Source: Croceitalea sp947503285 | GTDB taxonomy: Bacteria > Bacteroidota > Bacteroidia > Flavobacteriales > Flavobacteriaceae | NCBI RefSeq assembly: GCF_036985505.1 | Contig: NZ_BTGQ01000007.1 | Location: 134,792-198,791 of the forward strand | Direction of reading: 5' to 3' | Length of the DNA: 64,000 bases | In this document: piece by piece, positions 26,846-34,792 of the stretch | How the letters are laid out: the number at the start of each line of letters is the position of its first letter | Position numbering within the stretch: position 1 is the stretch's first letter | Notes under the pieces: model-generated | Seen by the model: the letters and a program-made list of their open reading frames with translations, nothing else | The model's database searches: none | Told to the model about the DNA's origin: nothing | Translations under genes and position numbers: made by a program

Positions 26846-27607
26846 CTAAATTTCAAAAATTCGTTTGACCCTTTGTATATCTTGCTTCAGGGCATCATAC
26901 CCGACTTTAAAAAGTTCTTGGGACTGCTGTAAATCAAACATACCAAATGGAAAGGCACCTTCAATTTCTATGGCAAAATCACACTTTGCCATTCTACTTT
27001 CCATATTGTTCCAAACGGCAAGATGGAATACACGTTCTGCAATATCTTTCATCCCATCTACCCTACTATCGTATTTATGTGGGCAAACACTAATACCCAA
27101 AATTTTGTCGACATCAGCTTCTAAGCATTCAATAGGTAAATTATTTGTAACTCCACCATCAATATAAATGTCTTTTCCAATTTTTTTCGGTCTAAAAAGT
27201 AAAGGGATAGAACAGGAAGCAACAACCGCATCCACAATATTCCCACTGTCAATTATTTCAAACGCTCCTGTATTGATATTCGTTACACCCACTTTTAAGG
27301 AAACTGGAAGATTTTCGAAGGTTTTTACTTTGAGATTGACGTTTAAAAACTCTTCTAAATAGGTAAGCTCGGTCAACCCTTTATTGATAAAACCAAGTCT
27401 AAAGATTTTTAAAAAAGAATGGTTTGTCGATAATTGCAATATTTCTTTTGGGGCATATCCGCAACAATACAAGGCTCCTATAAGCGCCCCTGCACTTGAA
27501 CCCGAAACAGCTTGTGGAAAAATATCATTTTCATTGAGCGCTTGTAACGCCCCAGTATGGGCTGCACCCCTTGCGCCACCTCCTGATAATGTAATACCTA
27601 TTTTCAA
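26846..27607 (-). CDS. Patatin-like phospholipase
   Basis: 253 residues. Oxyanion loop SGGGARGAAHTG (about 8-19), nucleophile elbow GSSAG (Ser38), and catalytic Asp in YIDGGVTNNLP (about residue 153) form the complete Ser-Asp dyad. A cytoplasmic acyl hydrolase acting on membrane lipids. The start is a TTG: an in-frame stop lies just upstream and no ATG precedes the oxyanion loop. No sigma-type motif precedes it. Confidence 0.88.
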   Translation of the reverse strand: MKIGITLSGGGARGAAHTGALQALNENDIFPQAVSGSSAGALIGALYCCGYAPKEILQLSTNHSFLKIFRLGFINKGLTELTYLEEFLNVNLKVKTFENLPVSLKVGVTNINTGAFEIIDSGNIVDAVVASCSIPLLFRPKKIGKDIYIDGGVTNNLPIECLEADVDKILGISVCPHKYDSRVDGMKDIAERVFHLAVWNNMESRMAKCDFAIEIEGAFPFGMFDLQQSQELFKVGYDALKQDIQRVKRIFEI

Positions 27608-27771
27608 TAATCGTAACCTTTATTTATTGCATTAAAGATAAAAAGTTAATTTAATCTTAAAATAACTGCCTCTGATAAGCTATTTTTCAGTTTCTTAGGT
27701 AATTATCAAAACACCATAAAATCTAGAAAAAGATTGAGCAAACTATTTCATAGAGAAGCATACAGAATGAA

Positions 27772-27796
27772 AAAAGCCTCCCATTTTGGAGGCTTT
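27772..27796 (-). terminator. Terminator of the GIN-domain gene
   Basis: AAAGCCTCC and GGAGGCTTT form a 9-bp stem with T run on the minus strand, 30 nt after the stop at 27827. Nothing else is seen between 27608 and 27826. Confidence 0.75.
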
Positions 27797-27826
27797 CCAA
27801 TAATCATAAACTATTATGAATTATGC

Positions 27827-28657
27827 TTATTTCTTGATAATCTTAGATTTGTCAGTCAAACCTTTAATTTCCATTTTAGGGTCGCCGTACACATAGATTT
27901 TACTTTTACCTTGTGCATATAACTCTAGGTTCTTACTGGCATGTACATAAACATCTGAACTGTTAGAGGTGTACAAATCTACAGACGAAACTTTCATTTT
28001 ACGAGAGTTCAAGTTTGATGAACCTTTTAGGTTAAAGGCAGCAAAATCTGCATCTCCCCTTAAATCCAATTGTGCGCTTTTCGTTAATGTAACTCTAGCT
28101 TTCTTCGCAATAACCGTGGCTTTTAAATCAGTTCTATCATTCATTACAATGGTAGTGTTTCTAGAATCTGCCTTTAACTTACCACCAGCGTTACGTTGAA
28201 GTGTTACCACAACATCATCTGCCTGCACATCTAAATCAATCTTACTAGAATTGTAAGCATTAATATACATTACGCTAGAGGACTTTAATTGCCCCTGTCC
28301 ACTAACCTGCACATCGTTTTTCAAGATAAGGTGCTTAACCTCCTTAACGTTTAGGTTAATTTCCAGTTTCTTCTTGCTTACGATTTTATTTAAAGTATAA
28401 ATCTTTAAAATACTATCTGTTACGTTAAATTGGATTATCTCTTGTAAATTCTGGTCGGTAGTAACCAAATACGAGTTTTGTCCTGTTTGGTTAATCACAA
28501 CTTCTAACCCATCGTTTACCTCAATTGCATTAAAATCTGCATCTAGAACATTATTAACGGTCGTTACGTTTTTATCTCCTTTTATTTTTGGTTTTTTTTG
28601 ACCAAAACTTACAGAGCTTACCAATACACATACTAACAATAAGGTTATTTTTTTCAT
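27827..28657 (-). CDS. GIN-domain (DUF2807) exported auto-transporter-like protein
   Basis: 276 residues from the ATG at 28657, which opens a clean signal peptide (MKKITLLLVCVLVSSVSFGQ). The rest is a repetitive beta-helix-like GIN domain with DFNAIEVNDGLEVVINQTG near the start and many Ser/Asn/Asp strands. Envelope-stress link is inferred: it is preceded by an exact sigma-type promoter and is divergent from the sigma gene itself. The longer frame from 28720 would include the promoter. Confidence 0.82.
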   Translation of the reverse strand: MKKITLLLVCVLVSSVSFGQKKPKIKGDKNVTTVNNVLDADFNAIEVNDGLEVVINQTGQNSYLVTTDQNLQEIIQFNVTDSILKIYTLNKIVSKKKLEINLNVKEVKHLILKNDVQVSGQGQLKSSSVMYINAYNSSKIDLDVQADDVVVTLQRNAGGKLKADSRNTTIVMNDRTDLKATVIAKKARVTLTKSAQLDLRGDADFAAFNLKGSSNLNSRKMKVSSVDLYTSNSSDVYVHASKNLELYAQGKSKIYVYGDPKMEIKGLTDKSKIIKK

Positions 28658-28712
28658 TTTATTATTATTTAAATTATAGTCCTTGTTTATCTTTTTCGGA
28701 CATTTCGGAAAT

Positions 28713-28740
28713 TGAGACACTCGCTGTAATTTTGGGTCAC
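28713..28740 (-). promoter_or_regulatory. Predicted ECF-sigma promoter, site 4 (GIN gene)
   Basis: On the minus strand GTGACCC (28740-28734), 15-nt spacer, GTCTCA (28718-28713), 56 nt before the GIN-domain start. It lies in the divergent region next to the sigma gene. Confidence 0.7.
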
Positions 28741-28951
28741 TTTTTTTTGAAAAAAAATTTCTTCATTGCTAAAAAAAGAATAAAATAAGCTACTTAAACA
28801 ATGATTTACAATTACTTATATCTGCTAATTTTTTATTTATTTTTTTGTTAAAATTATTTTCTTGTAAAATCATCCATCAAATTCAGGCGCAGATTTATCC
28901 TCTAGACATAAGACACTAATAGCAATACTTTTAAATTTTAACATTTATTTT

Positions 28952-28959
28952 TAACTTTG
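28952..28959 (+). promoter_or_regulatory. Housekeeping -7 element before the ECF sigma gene
   Basis: TAACTTTG fits the Bacteroidota TAnnTTTG element, 33 nt before the sigma start codon. The sigma gene therefore seems to be transcribed by the primary sigma factor rather than by itself. Confidence 0.4.
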
Positions 28960-28991
28960 ATTTTCCATAAAATCTTGAATGTTCCCCTTAG

Positions 28992-29615
28992 ATGAGCTTG
29001 CTAAACAAGTTAATTTTAATTGTAGTCAATACTGCAAAAAGTACCATTGGTAAGCCCAAAAAACTTTCCGATTTAGAACTGGTGCAAGAAATTGTATCTA
29101 CCAACAACACACTATTCTTTAGCAAACTTTATGACAGATATAGTAGGAAGGTTTACAATAAATGCTACAGCTTTTCTCGTAACGAAGAGGAAGCAAAAGA
29201 CCTTACCCAAGAAGTATTTTTAAAACTGTATACAAAACTTAGCACGTTTCAGGGGAAGTCCAAATTTTCCACTTGGTTGTATTCCTTTACCTATAATTTT
29301 TGTGCCAATTATGTAAATAGAGACAAAGGCAGGAAAATGAGCGATGCGTCCGATACTTGGGATAATCACGATTATTACCTTTCTGAAATGGAAGATATTG
29401 AGGAAGATGATTTGTTTGAAATGAAAGCCGCAAAGTTGAAGAAAGCATTAGAGCAGATTTCACCAGAGGATAAAGCATTATTATTGCTCAAATATCAAGA
29501 TGATATTTCAGTAAAAGATTTACAGAAAGTGTTGAAAATTGGGGAAAGTGCCGTAAAGATGAGATTAAAAAGAGCTAGAATTAGGGTTGTTGAAGAACAC
29601 GATAAATTGAAATGA
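28992..29615 (+). CDS. RNA polymerase ECF-type sigma factor
   Basis: 207 residues. Region 2 (KLYDRYSRKVYNKCYSFSRNEEEAKDLTQEVFLKLYTKLSTF plus FSTWLYSFTYNFCANYVNRDKG) and region 4 (ISPEDKALLLLKYQDDISVKDLQKVLKIGESAVKMRLKRAR) are complete; regions 1 and 3 are absent, as in ECF factors. An N-terminal ~30-residue extension is present. The next gene overlaps its stop and encodes a 59-residue protein. Six exact GTGACCC-N15-GTCTYA motifs in the surrounding cargo are its likely targets. No transmembrane anti-sigma factor is encoded beside it. Confidence 0.9.
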   Translation: MSLLNKLILIVVNTAKSTIGKPKKLSDLELVQEIVSTNNTLFFSKLYDRYSRKVYNKCYSFSRNEEEAKDLTQEVFLKLYTKLSTFQGKSKFSTWLYSFTYNFCANYVNRDKGRKMSDASDTWDNHDYYLSEMEDIEEDDLFEMKAAKLKKALEQISPEDKALLLLKYQDDISVKDLQKVLKIGESAVKMRLKRARIRVVEEHDKLK

Positions 29616-29791
29616 TGAAAAAGAATCCGTTTAAAGAGATAATTAATGATAAAGATGTTCCTGAAGAGGTAAAAGAAGTGGTTATGAGCGAATTGAACTC
29701 AACGAATCTCTTGACAGATTTTGCAGACCTGTTTACGTTAAAATTCGGTTCTGTTTTTGAAGATTTAATCAAGAACAAAAAGAAAAAATAA
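29612..29791 (+). CDS. Small protein coupled to the sigma factor (paralogue A)
   Basis: 59 residues. The ATG (29612, or 29615) overlaps the sigma factor stop TGA, so it is translationally coupled. It shares an NPFK-start, an EEVKEVVMSEL helix and LLTDFADLFT with the next gene at 29915. Both end in a charged tail. A regulator of the sigma factor, such as a small anti-sigma or co-factor, is an inference from coupling and small size only. Confidence 0.65.
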   Translation: MMKKNPFKEIINDKDVPEEVKEVVMSELNSTNLLTDFADLFTLKFGSVFEDLIKNKKKK

Positions 29792-29833
29792 GAATAGTCT
29801 TTCCATAATTTTTGCACTCTAAATCCTAAATGA

Positions 29834-29861
29834 GTGACCCGTTTTTAAACCCTGTGTCTCA
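29834..29861 (+). promoter_or_regulatory. Predicted ECF-sigma promoter, site 5 (paralogue B)
   Basis: GTGACCC (29834-29840), 15-nt spacer, GTCTCA (29856-29861), 53 nt before the ATG at 29915. Confidence 0.7.
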
Positions 29862-29914
29862 ATCTTCATCAAAAATTCGCTAGCATGTAAATTGCTTGCC
29901 TATATTTTAAAGGT

Positions 29915-30115
29915 ATGAAGCAGAGAAACCCTTTTAAAACGTTGGGACATCCACCAAAGGAAGTTCCTAAGGACCTTAAAGAATCTGTCATGAGAGAAGT
30001 AGAAGCGCTAAAGCTGTTAACCGATATGACTTCACTTTTTACCAAGGGCTATGGCAATACCATGGGAAATATTTTATTTCAACCTAAAAATAGTAATGAA
30101 CATAAAACTGAATAA
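29915..30115 (+). CDS. Small protein (paralogue B) under sigma-type promoter
   Basis: 66 residues. Similar to the protein at 29612: NPFK, KDLKESVMREVEALKLLTDMTSLFTKGYG. No known domain. It is followed 20 nt later by the third channel gene, and shares the promoter at 29834 with it. One paralogue is coupled to the sigma gene and the other depends on the sigma promoter, which would suit feedback. Confidence 0.65.
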   Translation: MKQRNPFKTLGHPPKEVPKDLKESVMREVEALKLLTDMTSLFTKGYGNTMGNILFQPKNSNEHKTE

Positions 30116-30135
30116 TAACCTTAATACATAATACA

Positions 30136-30963
30136 ATGGACAAAATCACACAATGGTCTGACCTAACCGTAGCTTCTTTGAAAACAATGGGCGAGAAAAC
30201 ACTTTCTACCTTACCCAATATATTAGGTGCAATCGTAATTCTAATCGTAGGATGGATAATAACCAAAATAGCGGTCTACCTACTTAAAAAAGTACTAAAG
30301 TTAGCCCGTGTAGAAAAATTAACGGCTAAAATCAATGAGCAAAAAATCTTGGGCGATTCAAAAATCAAGTTCAATATTACCAATGTGGTGGTCGTTTTTG
30401 CAAAATGGATTTTGTTTTTGGCATTCCTTATTGCCGCTGCGGATGTAATGAATTGGGAAATATTATCGAGAGAGATAAGCAATCTTCTAGGGTACTTACC
30501 AAAATTATTAAGTGCAATTGCCATCTTTATGGTGGGTATGTACATCGCTAAGTTTGTTAGAACTGCAATTGATGGTTTTTATAATTCTTTTGACCTTGCC
30601 GGTGGTAAAATAATCAGTAACCTCGCATTTTATATTATCGCCATAATTATTTCAATTACAGCACTTAACCAGGCTGGAATAGACACAACAGTAATTACAA
30701 ACAATGTAACCATAATACTTGGTGCATTTTTACTAGCCATTGCTATAGGCTTTGGTCTGGGGGCTAAAAAACTTATAGGTGATATTTTATTGACTTTCTA
30801 CACTAGAAGAAATTATGAGGTTGGCGATAAAGTCAATATTGCAGGAAGAGAAGGAGTTGTAAAAGCCATTGACAACATCAGCATGATTCTAGAAAACGAA
30901 AAAGGCAAAATTATTATTCCTATTAAAGAAGTTTCCGAGTCGCAGGCAGAGGTTCTAAAATAA
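30136..30963 (+). CDS. Mechanosensitive channel-like protein with CmpX-type TM repeats (3)
   Basis: 275 residues. Five hydrophobic helices; repeats of the conserved TM helix form (LPNILGAIVILIVGWIITKIAVYLLKK and LPKLLSAIAIFMVGMYIAKFVRTAID), then the MscS-like VTIILGAFLLAIAIGFGLGAKKLIGDILLTF and beta domain YEVGDKVNIAGREGVVKAID. It is related to CmpX/YfeABCD-type channels. Co-transcribed with paralogue B. Confidence 0.85.
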   Translation: MDKITQWSDLTVASLKTMGEKTLSTLPNILGAIVILIVGWIITKIAVYLLKKVLKLARVEKLTAKINEQKILGDSKIKFNITNVVVVFAKWILFLAFLIAAADVMNWEILSREISNLLGYLPKLLSAIAIFMVGMYIAKFVRTAIDGFYNSFDLAGGKIISNLAFYIIAIIISITALNQAGIDTTVITNNVTIILGAFLLAIAIGFGLGAKKLIGDILLTFYTRRNYEVGDKVNIAGREGVVKAIDNISMILENEKGKIIIPIKEVSESQAEVLK

Positions 30964-31026
30964 TCAGAAAGTTGCTCTATCTAGGAAAAGTACATTACTT
31001 TTTATCATGGGTAAGATAGCTTATAA

Positions 31027-31054
31027 GTGACCCACATTTTGATTAAGGGTCTCA
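31027..31054 (+). promoter_or_regulatory. Predicted ECF-sigma promoter, site 6 (terB-usp)
   Basis: GTGACCC (31027-31033), 15-nt spacer, GTCTCA (31049-31054), 28 nt before the TerB-like start at 31083. Confidence 0.7.
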
Positions 31055-31082
31055 ATACCATTAACTAAAAACTTTAATTATC

Positions 31083-31511
31083 ATGTCAATATCAGATTTA
31101 TACCAATCAGGCACGCAAAAAAACAATATTGCCCACTTTGCAGCTATTACAAACATTGCTGCCGTAGATGGCGAAGTAAATGAGCAAGAAAAAAAGCTCC
31201 TTTTCAATTTTGCCGATAAATTGAACATTAACGAAAATCAGTTTGCAGAAATCGTTAAAGACCCTTCTCGCTATAGCATCCCTTCTGTAAGCAGCAAGGA
31301 AGAACGATTACAACATATTTTTGACTTGTTTAAAATGATTTATGCAGACAATGAAATTGACGAGCAGGAAGAAAAACTAATCCTTAAATATGCTATAGGA
31401 TTGGGATGTTCATCCGAACTAGCTAAAGACATAATTCAAAAGTCAAAAAAGATTTTTGAAGGTGGTTTGGATTTTGAGGACTACACCTATTTATTGGATA
31501 AAAAAGCATAA
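31083..31511 (+). CDS. TerB-family protein (2)
   Basis: 142 residues. Paired acidic signatures AAVDGEVNEQEKKLL and YADNEIDEQEEKLILKY define the TerB fold, whose acidic helices bind metal. TerB associates with TerC at the membrane in tellurite- and phage-related stress systems; the island's TerC is at 18851. It lies 2 nt before the universal stress protein gene in a unit with the sigma-type promoter at 31027. Confidence 0.85.
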   Translation: MSISDLYQSGTQKNNIAHFAAITNIAAVDGEVNEQEKKLLFNFADKLNINENQFAEIVKDPSRYSIPSVSSKEERLQHIFDLFKMIYADNEIDEQEEKLILKYAIGLGCSSELAKDIIQKSKKIFEGGLDFEDYTYLLDKKA

Positions 31512-31513
31512 CT

Positions 31514-32353
31514 ATGAAACATATAATGCTTATTGCAAATGTAGATGGACAATCGCAACAGTTACTGCGGTACGTTAGTAAAATGTGTAAAGCATTGGAC
31601 TTGCGGTTGCATATTTTACAGATTGATGAAACCAGAGAGCCTATATTTTTATCCTCACCTCATTATTACAATAAGGTAGGTATACTTTTTAGCAAAGAAA
31701 GAGAACAAAAAAGAAAAGACCTCGAAGCGTATGTTGCCAAAAACACGAATGATGTTATTGATTCGGATTGGGTTTCTGTAAAGATGGTGAGAGGGGTTGT
31801 AGATAAATCTTTGGAAGCATTCATCAATGAAGAAAAAATAGATTTAATCATTGCTAGTCAGGCAGTTTTTAAAATATCGGAGTTCAAGGAACAGAGTATT
31901 TTTAGACAAGTACTGTTGAATGTTTCAGAACTACCCACTTTGATAGTGCCCAACAACCATTCCTTTAAATCATTGCTCAATACTGCTTATTTGACCACTT
32001 TAAGAGGGGATGATTATGCCTACATAAAATGGATAAAGAATAACTTTTTGGAGACCGTAATCAAAGTATTACATTTTTCTGAAAATGAACCGTCCGTAGA
32101 GAATCGTAAGAAAATGAACTATATACTTTCTGAGTTGGGCGAAAATGCATTTACCTACGAAAACAGGAAAGAAGATATTGAAAATTTCGTAACCCGTGAG
32201 GCATCTACTGAAAATCCAGAATTCGACCTGATTGCTTTACGCACCAAGAAAAGAAATTTTTGGGAACGCCTTATGGACCCTAGTACGGCACTAAACATTA
32301 TCCTAAGACTAGACACCCCTACACTACTGTTCAAGTATTCTGAAAATGACTAA
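31514..32353 (+). CDS. Universal stress protein-family protein
   Basis: 279 residues: two degenerate UspA domains. The first ends at about 150 (LPTLIVPNNHS); the second carries no clear ATP-binding G-2x-G-9x-G motif, so it may be of the non-ATP type. Starts 2 nt after terB, same operon. Similar proteins are encoded in the chromosome at 50353 and 61475. Confidence 0.75.
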   Translation: MKHIMLIANVDGQSQQLLRYVSKMCKALDLRLHILQIDETREPIFLSSPHYYNKVGILFSKEREQKRKDLEAYVAKNTNDVIDSDWVSVKMVRGVVDKSLEAFINEEKIDLIIASQAVFKISEFKEQSIFRQVLLNVSELPTLIVPNNHSFKSLLNTAYLTTLRGDDYAYIKWIKNNFLETVIKVLHFSENEPSVENRKKMNYILSELGENAFTYENRKEDIENFVTREASTENPEFDLIALRTKKRNFWERLMDPSTALNIILRLDTPTLLFKYSEND

Positions 32354-32367
32354 GCGATTTTCTCCAT

Positions 32368-32398
32368 AAAAAAAGCCTTTTCAACAAAGGCTTTTTTT
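32368..32398. terminator. Bidirectional terminator between cargo and tra operon
   Basis: AAAGCCTTT and AAAGGCTTT pair around a short loop, with A run left and T run right. It ends both the usp unit (+) and the convergent traN operon (-). Confidence 0.75.
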
Positions 32399-32399
32399 G

Positions 32400-33215
32400 T
32401 TATCGCCAATTTAAGACGACCCCTCTAGTTGTTTCCTTTTCCTGTAAACGCACTTCCATTTTTTCATTTTCTGCAAGTGTAAATTTTGGCAAGACATACA
32501 CAAATTGAACTTTGGTATTGGGAAAAATCCGTTCCGGTTCATTAAATATATAAACGGGCTGTAATGCCAACTCTTGATAGGATGCATTTCGTTTTTTGTT
32601 GCCATTCACTTTAAAAATGTGCAAATAATCAAAATCAAACCGTACTCTAGATTTATTGTTAATTTCAAATTGAAGGAATACATTATCACCTTGATATTTC
32701 AGGTTTTTTAGACTCAATATTACGTTACCGTTTTTCTTCCTAATATTCTCTTCTTGTGGCAGTTTTAATAATGCTTCACAGGCCCTGCGCAGCAGATCCT
32801 GTGAAGCATTGACGGAAATGCTGTCTTTCTGGGCTTCTTTTTGTGATTTTACCTCCTTTTTTAATACCCGTTTAGCATCTCCTATACTCTCATCCAAGGT
32901 TATAAACCGATTTGGATTTTCTATATGTTCCGCATATTGCAAGATGTAGGAATAAACCTTTCCATCTGTGGTAAGTACCAATAAATTGCTATGGTTACCC
33001 TTAACCGCCTTTAACAATCCTAGATTTTGTTCTTTCTCTCTATTGTAGGTAAAAACAAAATTTTCTGAACCTGTGATACCTTGTTTTATTTCTGATGGAA
33101 AAAACAGCGCCATTGTCATTTTTTCATTTGCATAAATGGTATCTAACTGCTTTTCTATATTGGCGTGAGCAGAGATTGCAAACCCCAAACTCAGCATTGT
33201 TATTATCTTTTTCAT
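32400..33215 (-). CDS. traN: Conjugative transposon protein TraN (DUF4138)
   Basis: 271 residues. Signal peptide MKKIITMLSLGFAISAHA; the rest is beta-rich, with the C-terminal DUF4138-like FNEPERIFPNTKVQFVYVLPKFTLAENEKMEVRLQEK region. It is an outer-membrane-associated component of the mating pore, in the position of VirB9. Last gene of the minus-strand tra operon, 11 nt after traM. Confidence 0.85.
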   Translation of the reverse strand: MKKIITMLSLGFAISAHANIEKQLDTIYANEKMTMALFFPSEIKQGITGSENFVFTYNREKEQNLGLLKAVKGNHSNLLVLTTDGKVYSYILQYAEHIENPNRFITLDESIGDAKRVLKKEVKSQKEAQKDSISVNASQDLLRRACEALLKLPQEENIRKKNGNVILSLKNLKYQGDNVFLQFEINNKSRVRFDFDYLHIFKVNGNKKRNASYQELALQPVYIFNEPERIFPNTKVQFVYVLPKFTLAENEKMEVRLQEKETTRGVVLNWR

Positions 33216-33226
33216 ACTGCCTAAAT

Positions 33227-34168
33227 TTAATTTCTCGTAGCTACTTTTAATCGTAATCGGTAGTGTTCGTATACCTTAACTTTTACTCTTCGGTTAGAGC
33301 GTCTAAAAACGTTTTTTAACCCCGTTACCTGCGGTACACCAGGCACGTTTATATCATCAATCACATCACCAAGTATTTGCTGTTTTAATTCTTCTCTAAA
33401 GCTATTTTCAACATAAACCCCTTCCAAATCATCGTGAATATCAAATGCCTTTAAGGTGATGGGGATGTTATCTATATTATCAATGGTCAATAACACTCGA
33501 TTGGGTTTAAAACTTACAATGCCGAAAAGAAGTGTATTTCTTGGAATGAAATGACCATTGATGGTTACATCTTTTAAAGTGCGTATCTGTAATCGGTCAT
33601 TTGTCTGTATGACTTGATTCTTATTAATGGCAACTTCAACAAAAGGAGTAGTTCCATCTTCTAAATTGGGTAATGGATTTGATGCAAAGAACAACTGCTG
33701 TTCAAGTGCCATTTCCTTTGTGCCAATTTCGGGTAACTTTAAAGTTGTTTCCTTAATGGGCAACTTCTTTTTTTTTGTAATACGCTGGATTGCACTATCG
33801 CCTAAAGAAGTAGATTTTTTGTATGTTCCTGTGGTATAATTGATTTTACTATTTCTGTAAATACTGTCTACCATTCGTATTTTTTTCTTTTCTAAGAGGT
33901 CTGGGTCAAATACTCCCGTAGAATCCAAATACTTTTCATCATAAATGCTTGGAGCATTGGTTTCCCTCACTTCTTTCAAATCGTCTACTGCATCCAACCT
34001 AGACGAATAATCTTCCTTGGCAGTCTCTAATACAGGTACTAAAGGTTGTTGCAATGTGTGTTGTTCAACTTCATCACCACCAAAAGCCATCACAGAATAA
34101 GCGATAATGAATATGACCACTGACCCGATGATGATTGCAAAGGTGATTTTTTTCTTATCTATTTTCAT
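33227..34168 (-). CDS. traM: Conjugative transposon protein TraM
   Basis: 313 residues from the ATG at 34168 (a TTG lies two codons upstream). One N-terminal transmembrane helix (ITFAIIIGSVVIFIIAYSVMAFGG), a Pro/Lys-rich linker, and a C-terminal domain ending in a YGSV-like V-K-VYEHYRLRLKVATRN tail. Structurally VirB10-like: it spans from inner membrane to the outer ring. Overlaps the traK end by 14 nt. Confidence 0.85.
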   Translation of the reverse strand: MKIDKKKITFAIIIGSVVIFIIAYSVMAFGGDEVEQHTLQQPLVPVLETAKEDYSSRLDAVDDLKEVRETNAPSIYDEKYLDSTGVFDPDLLEKKKIRMVDSIYRNSKINYTTGTYKKSTSLGDSAIQRITKKKKLPIKETTLKLPEIGTKEMALEQQLFFASNPLPNLEDGTTPFVEVAINKNQVIQTNDRLQIRTLKDVTINGHFIPRNTLLFGIVSFKPNRVLLTIDNIDNIPITLKAFDIHDDLEGVYVENSFREELKQQILGDVIDDINVPGVPQVTGLKNVFRRSNRRVKVKVYEHYRLRLKVATRN

Positions 34169-34775
34169 AATCAATCTTTTTCAATGTGTTTTCAAAATAA
34201 TTCGTTATCAAAAGTCCGTGGGTATTCTTGGGAAAATGCCTGTTTTCTAAGTGAATCAGTGCACCCGTAGTTACCATTTCATAGGTGTCCGTCATTGTTC
34301 CCCTATTAATCTGAAAAACTGTCTTTGTTGAAAAGGCGTAAGGTTCTTTGGCAAGGTCTATTTCAGATTCTATGCTGATGACTTTTTGCACCAAAGAATA
34401 TTGCATTAACCTATTGAATACGCCATCTGCTTTTTTCTGCCGATACACATTGTCTACCGAACTATCCCCAAGCCACAATGCTTTTTCGATATTGTTTTCA
34501 AAATTGGCAGGGTCTAAATCATAAAAATAATTGTGGAAAAGGCGCAAATGCTCTAATGCTTCTACCTCTAAATTTTCTTTTTGTTGCACCCATTGTAGAG
34601 GTATTACCTCGCCTTGATTGCCTATGGCAAAAGAGCCGTTTAGTGCCTTATCATACATTTTGTAGGACACAATGCTTGATACCAAGGTAGAAAGCATGGA
34701 CATTGCCACCACCGCCAATACTATAAAGCGATTGTTTTTTAGGACTTCATAAATGTTTTTATATGGTGTTTTCAT
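34155..34775 (-). CDS. traK: Conjugative transposon protein TraK
   Basis: 206 residues. A transmembrane helix at about 15-35 and a soluble NTF2-like domain, as in VirB8-like TraK proteins. It nucleates inner-membrane assembly of the pore. Between traJ (18 nt) and traM (overlap). Confidence 0.85.
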   Translation of the reverse strand: MKTPYKNIYEVLKNNRFIVLAVVAMSMLSTLVSSIVSYKMYDKALNGSFAIGNQGEVIPLQWVQQKENLEVEALEHLRLFHNYFYDLDPANFENNIEKALWLGDSSVDNVYRQKKADGVFNRLMQYSLVQKVISIESEIDLAKEPYAFSTKTVFQINRGTMTDTYEMVTTGALIHLENRHFPKNTHGLLITNYFENTLKKIDYENR

Positions 34776-34792
34776 AGCTTTTATTTATGGGT

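Noticed and set aside
28721..28951. Second sigma-type promoter before the sigma gene itself (autoregulation)
   Set aside because: No plus-strand GTGACCC-N15-GTCT in this stretch; only a housekeeping-like -7 element is seen.
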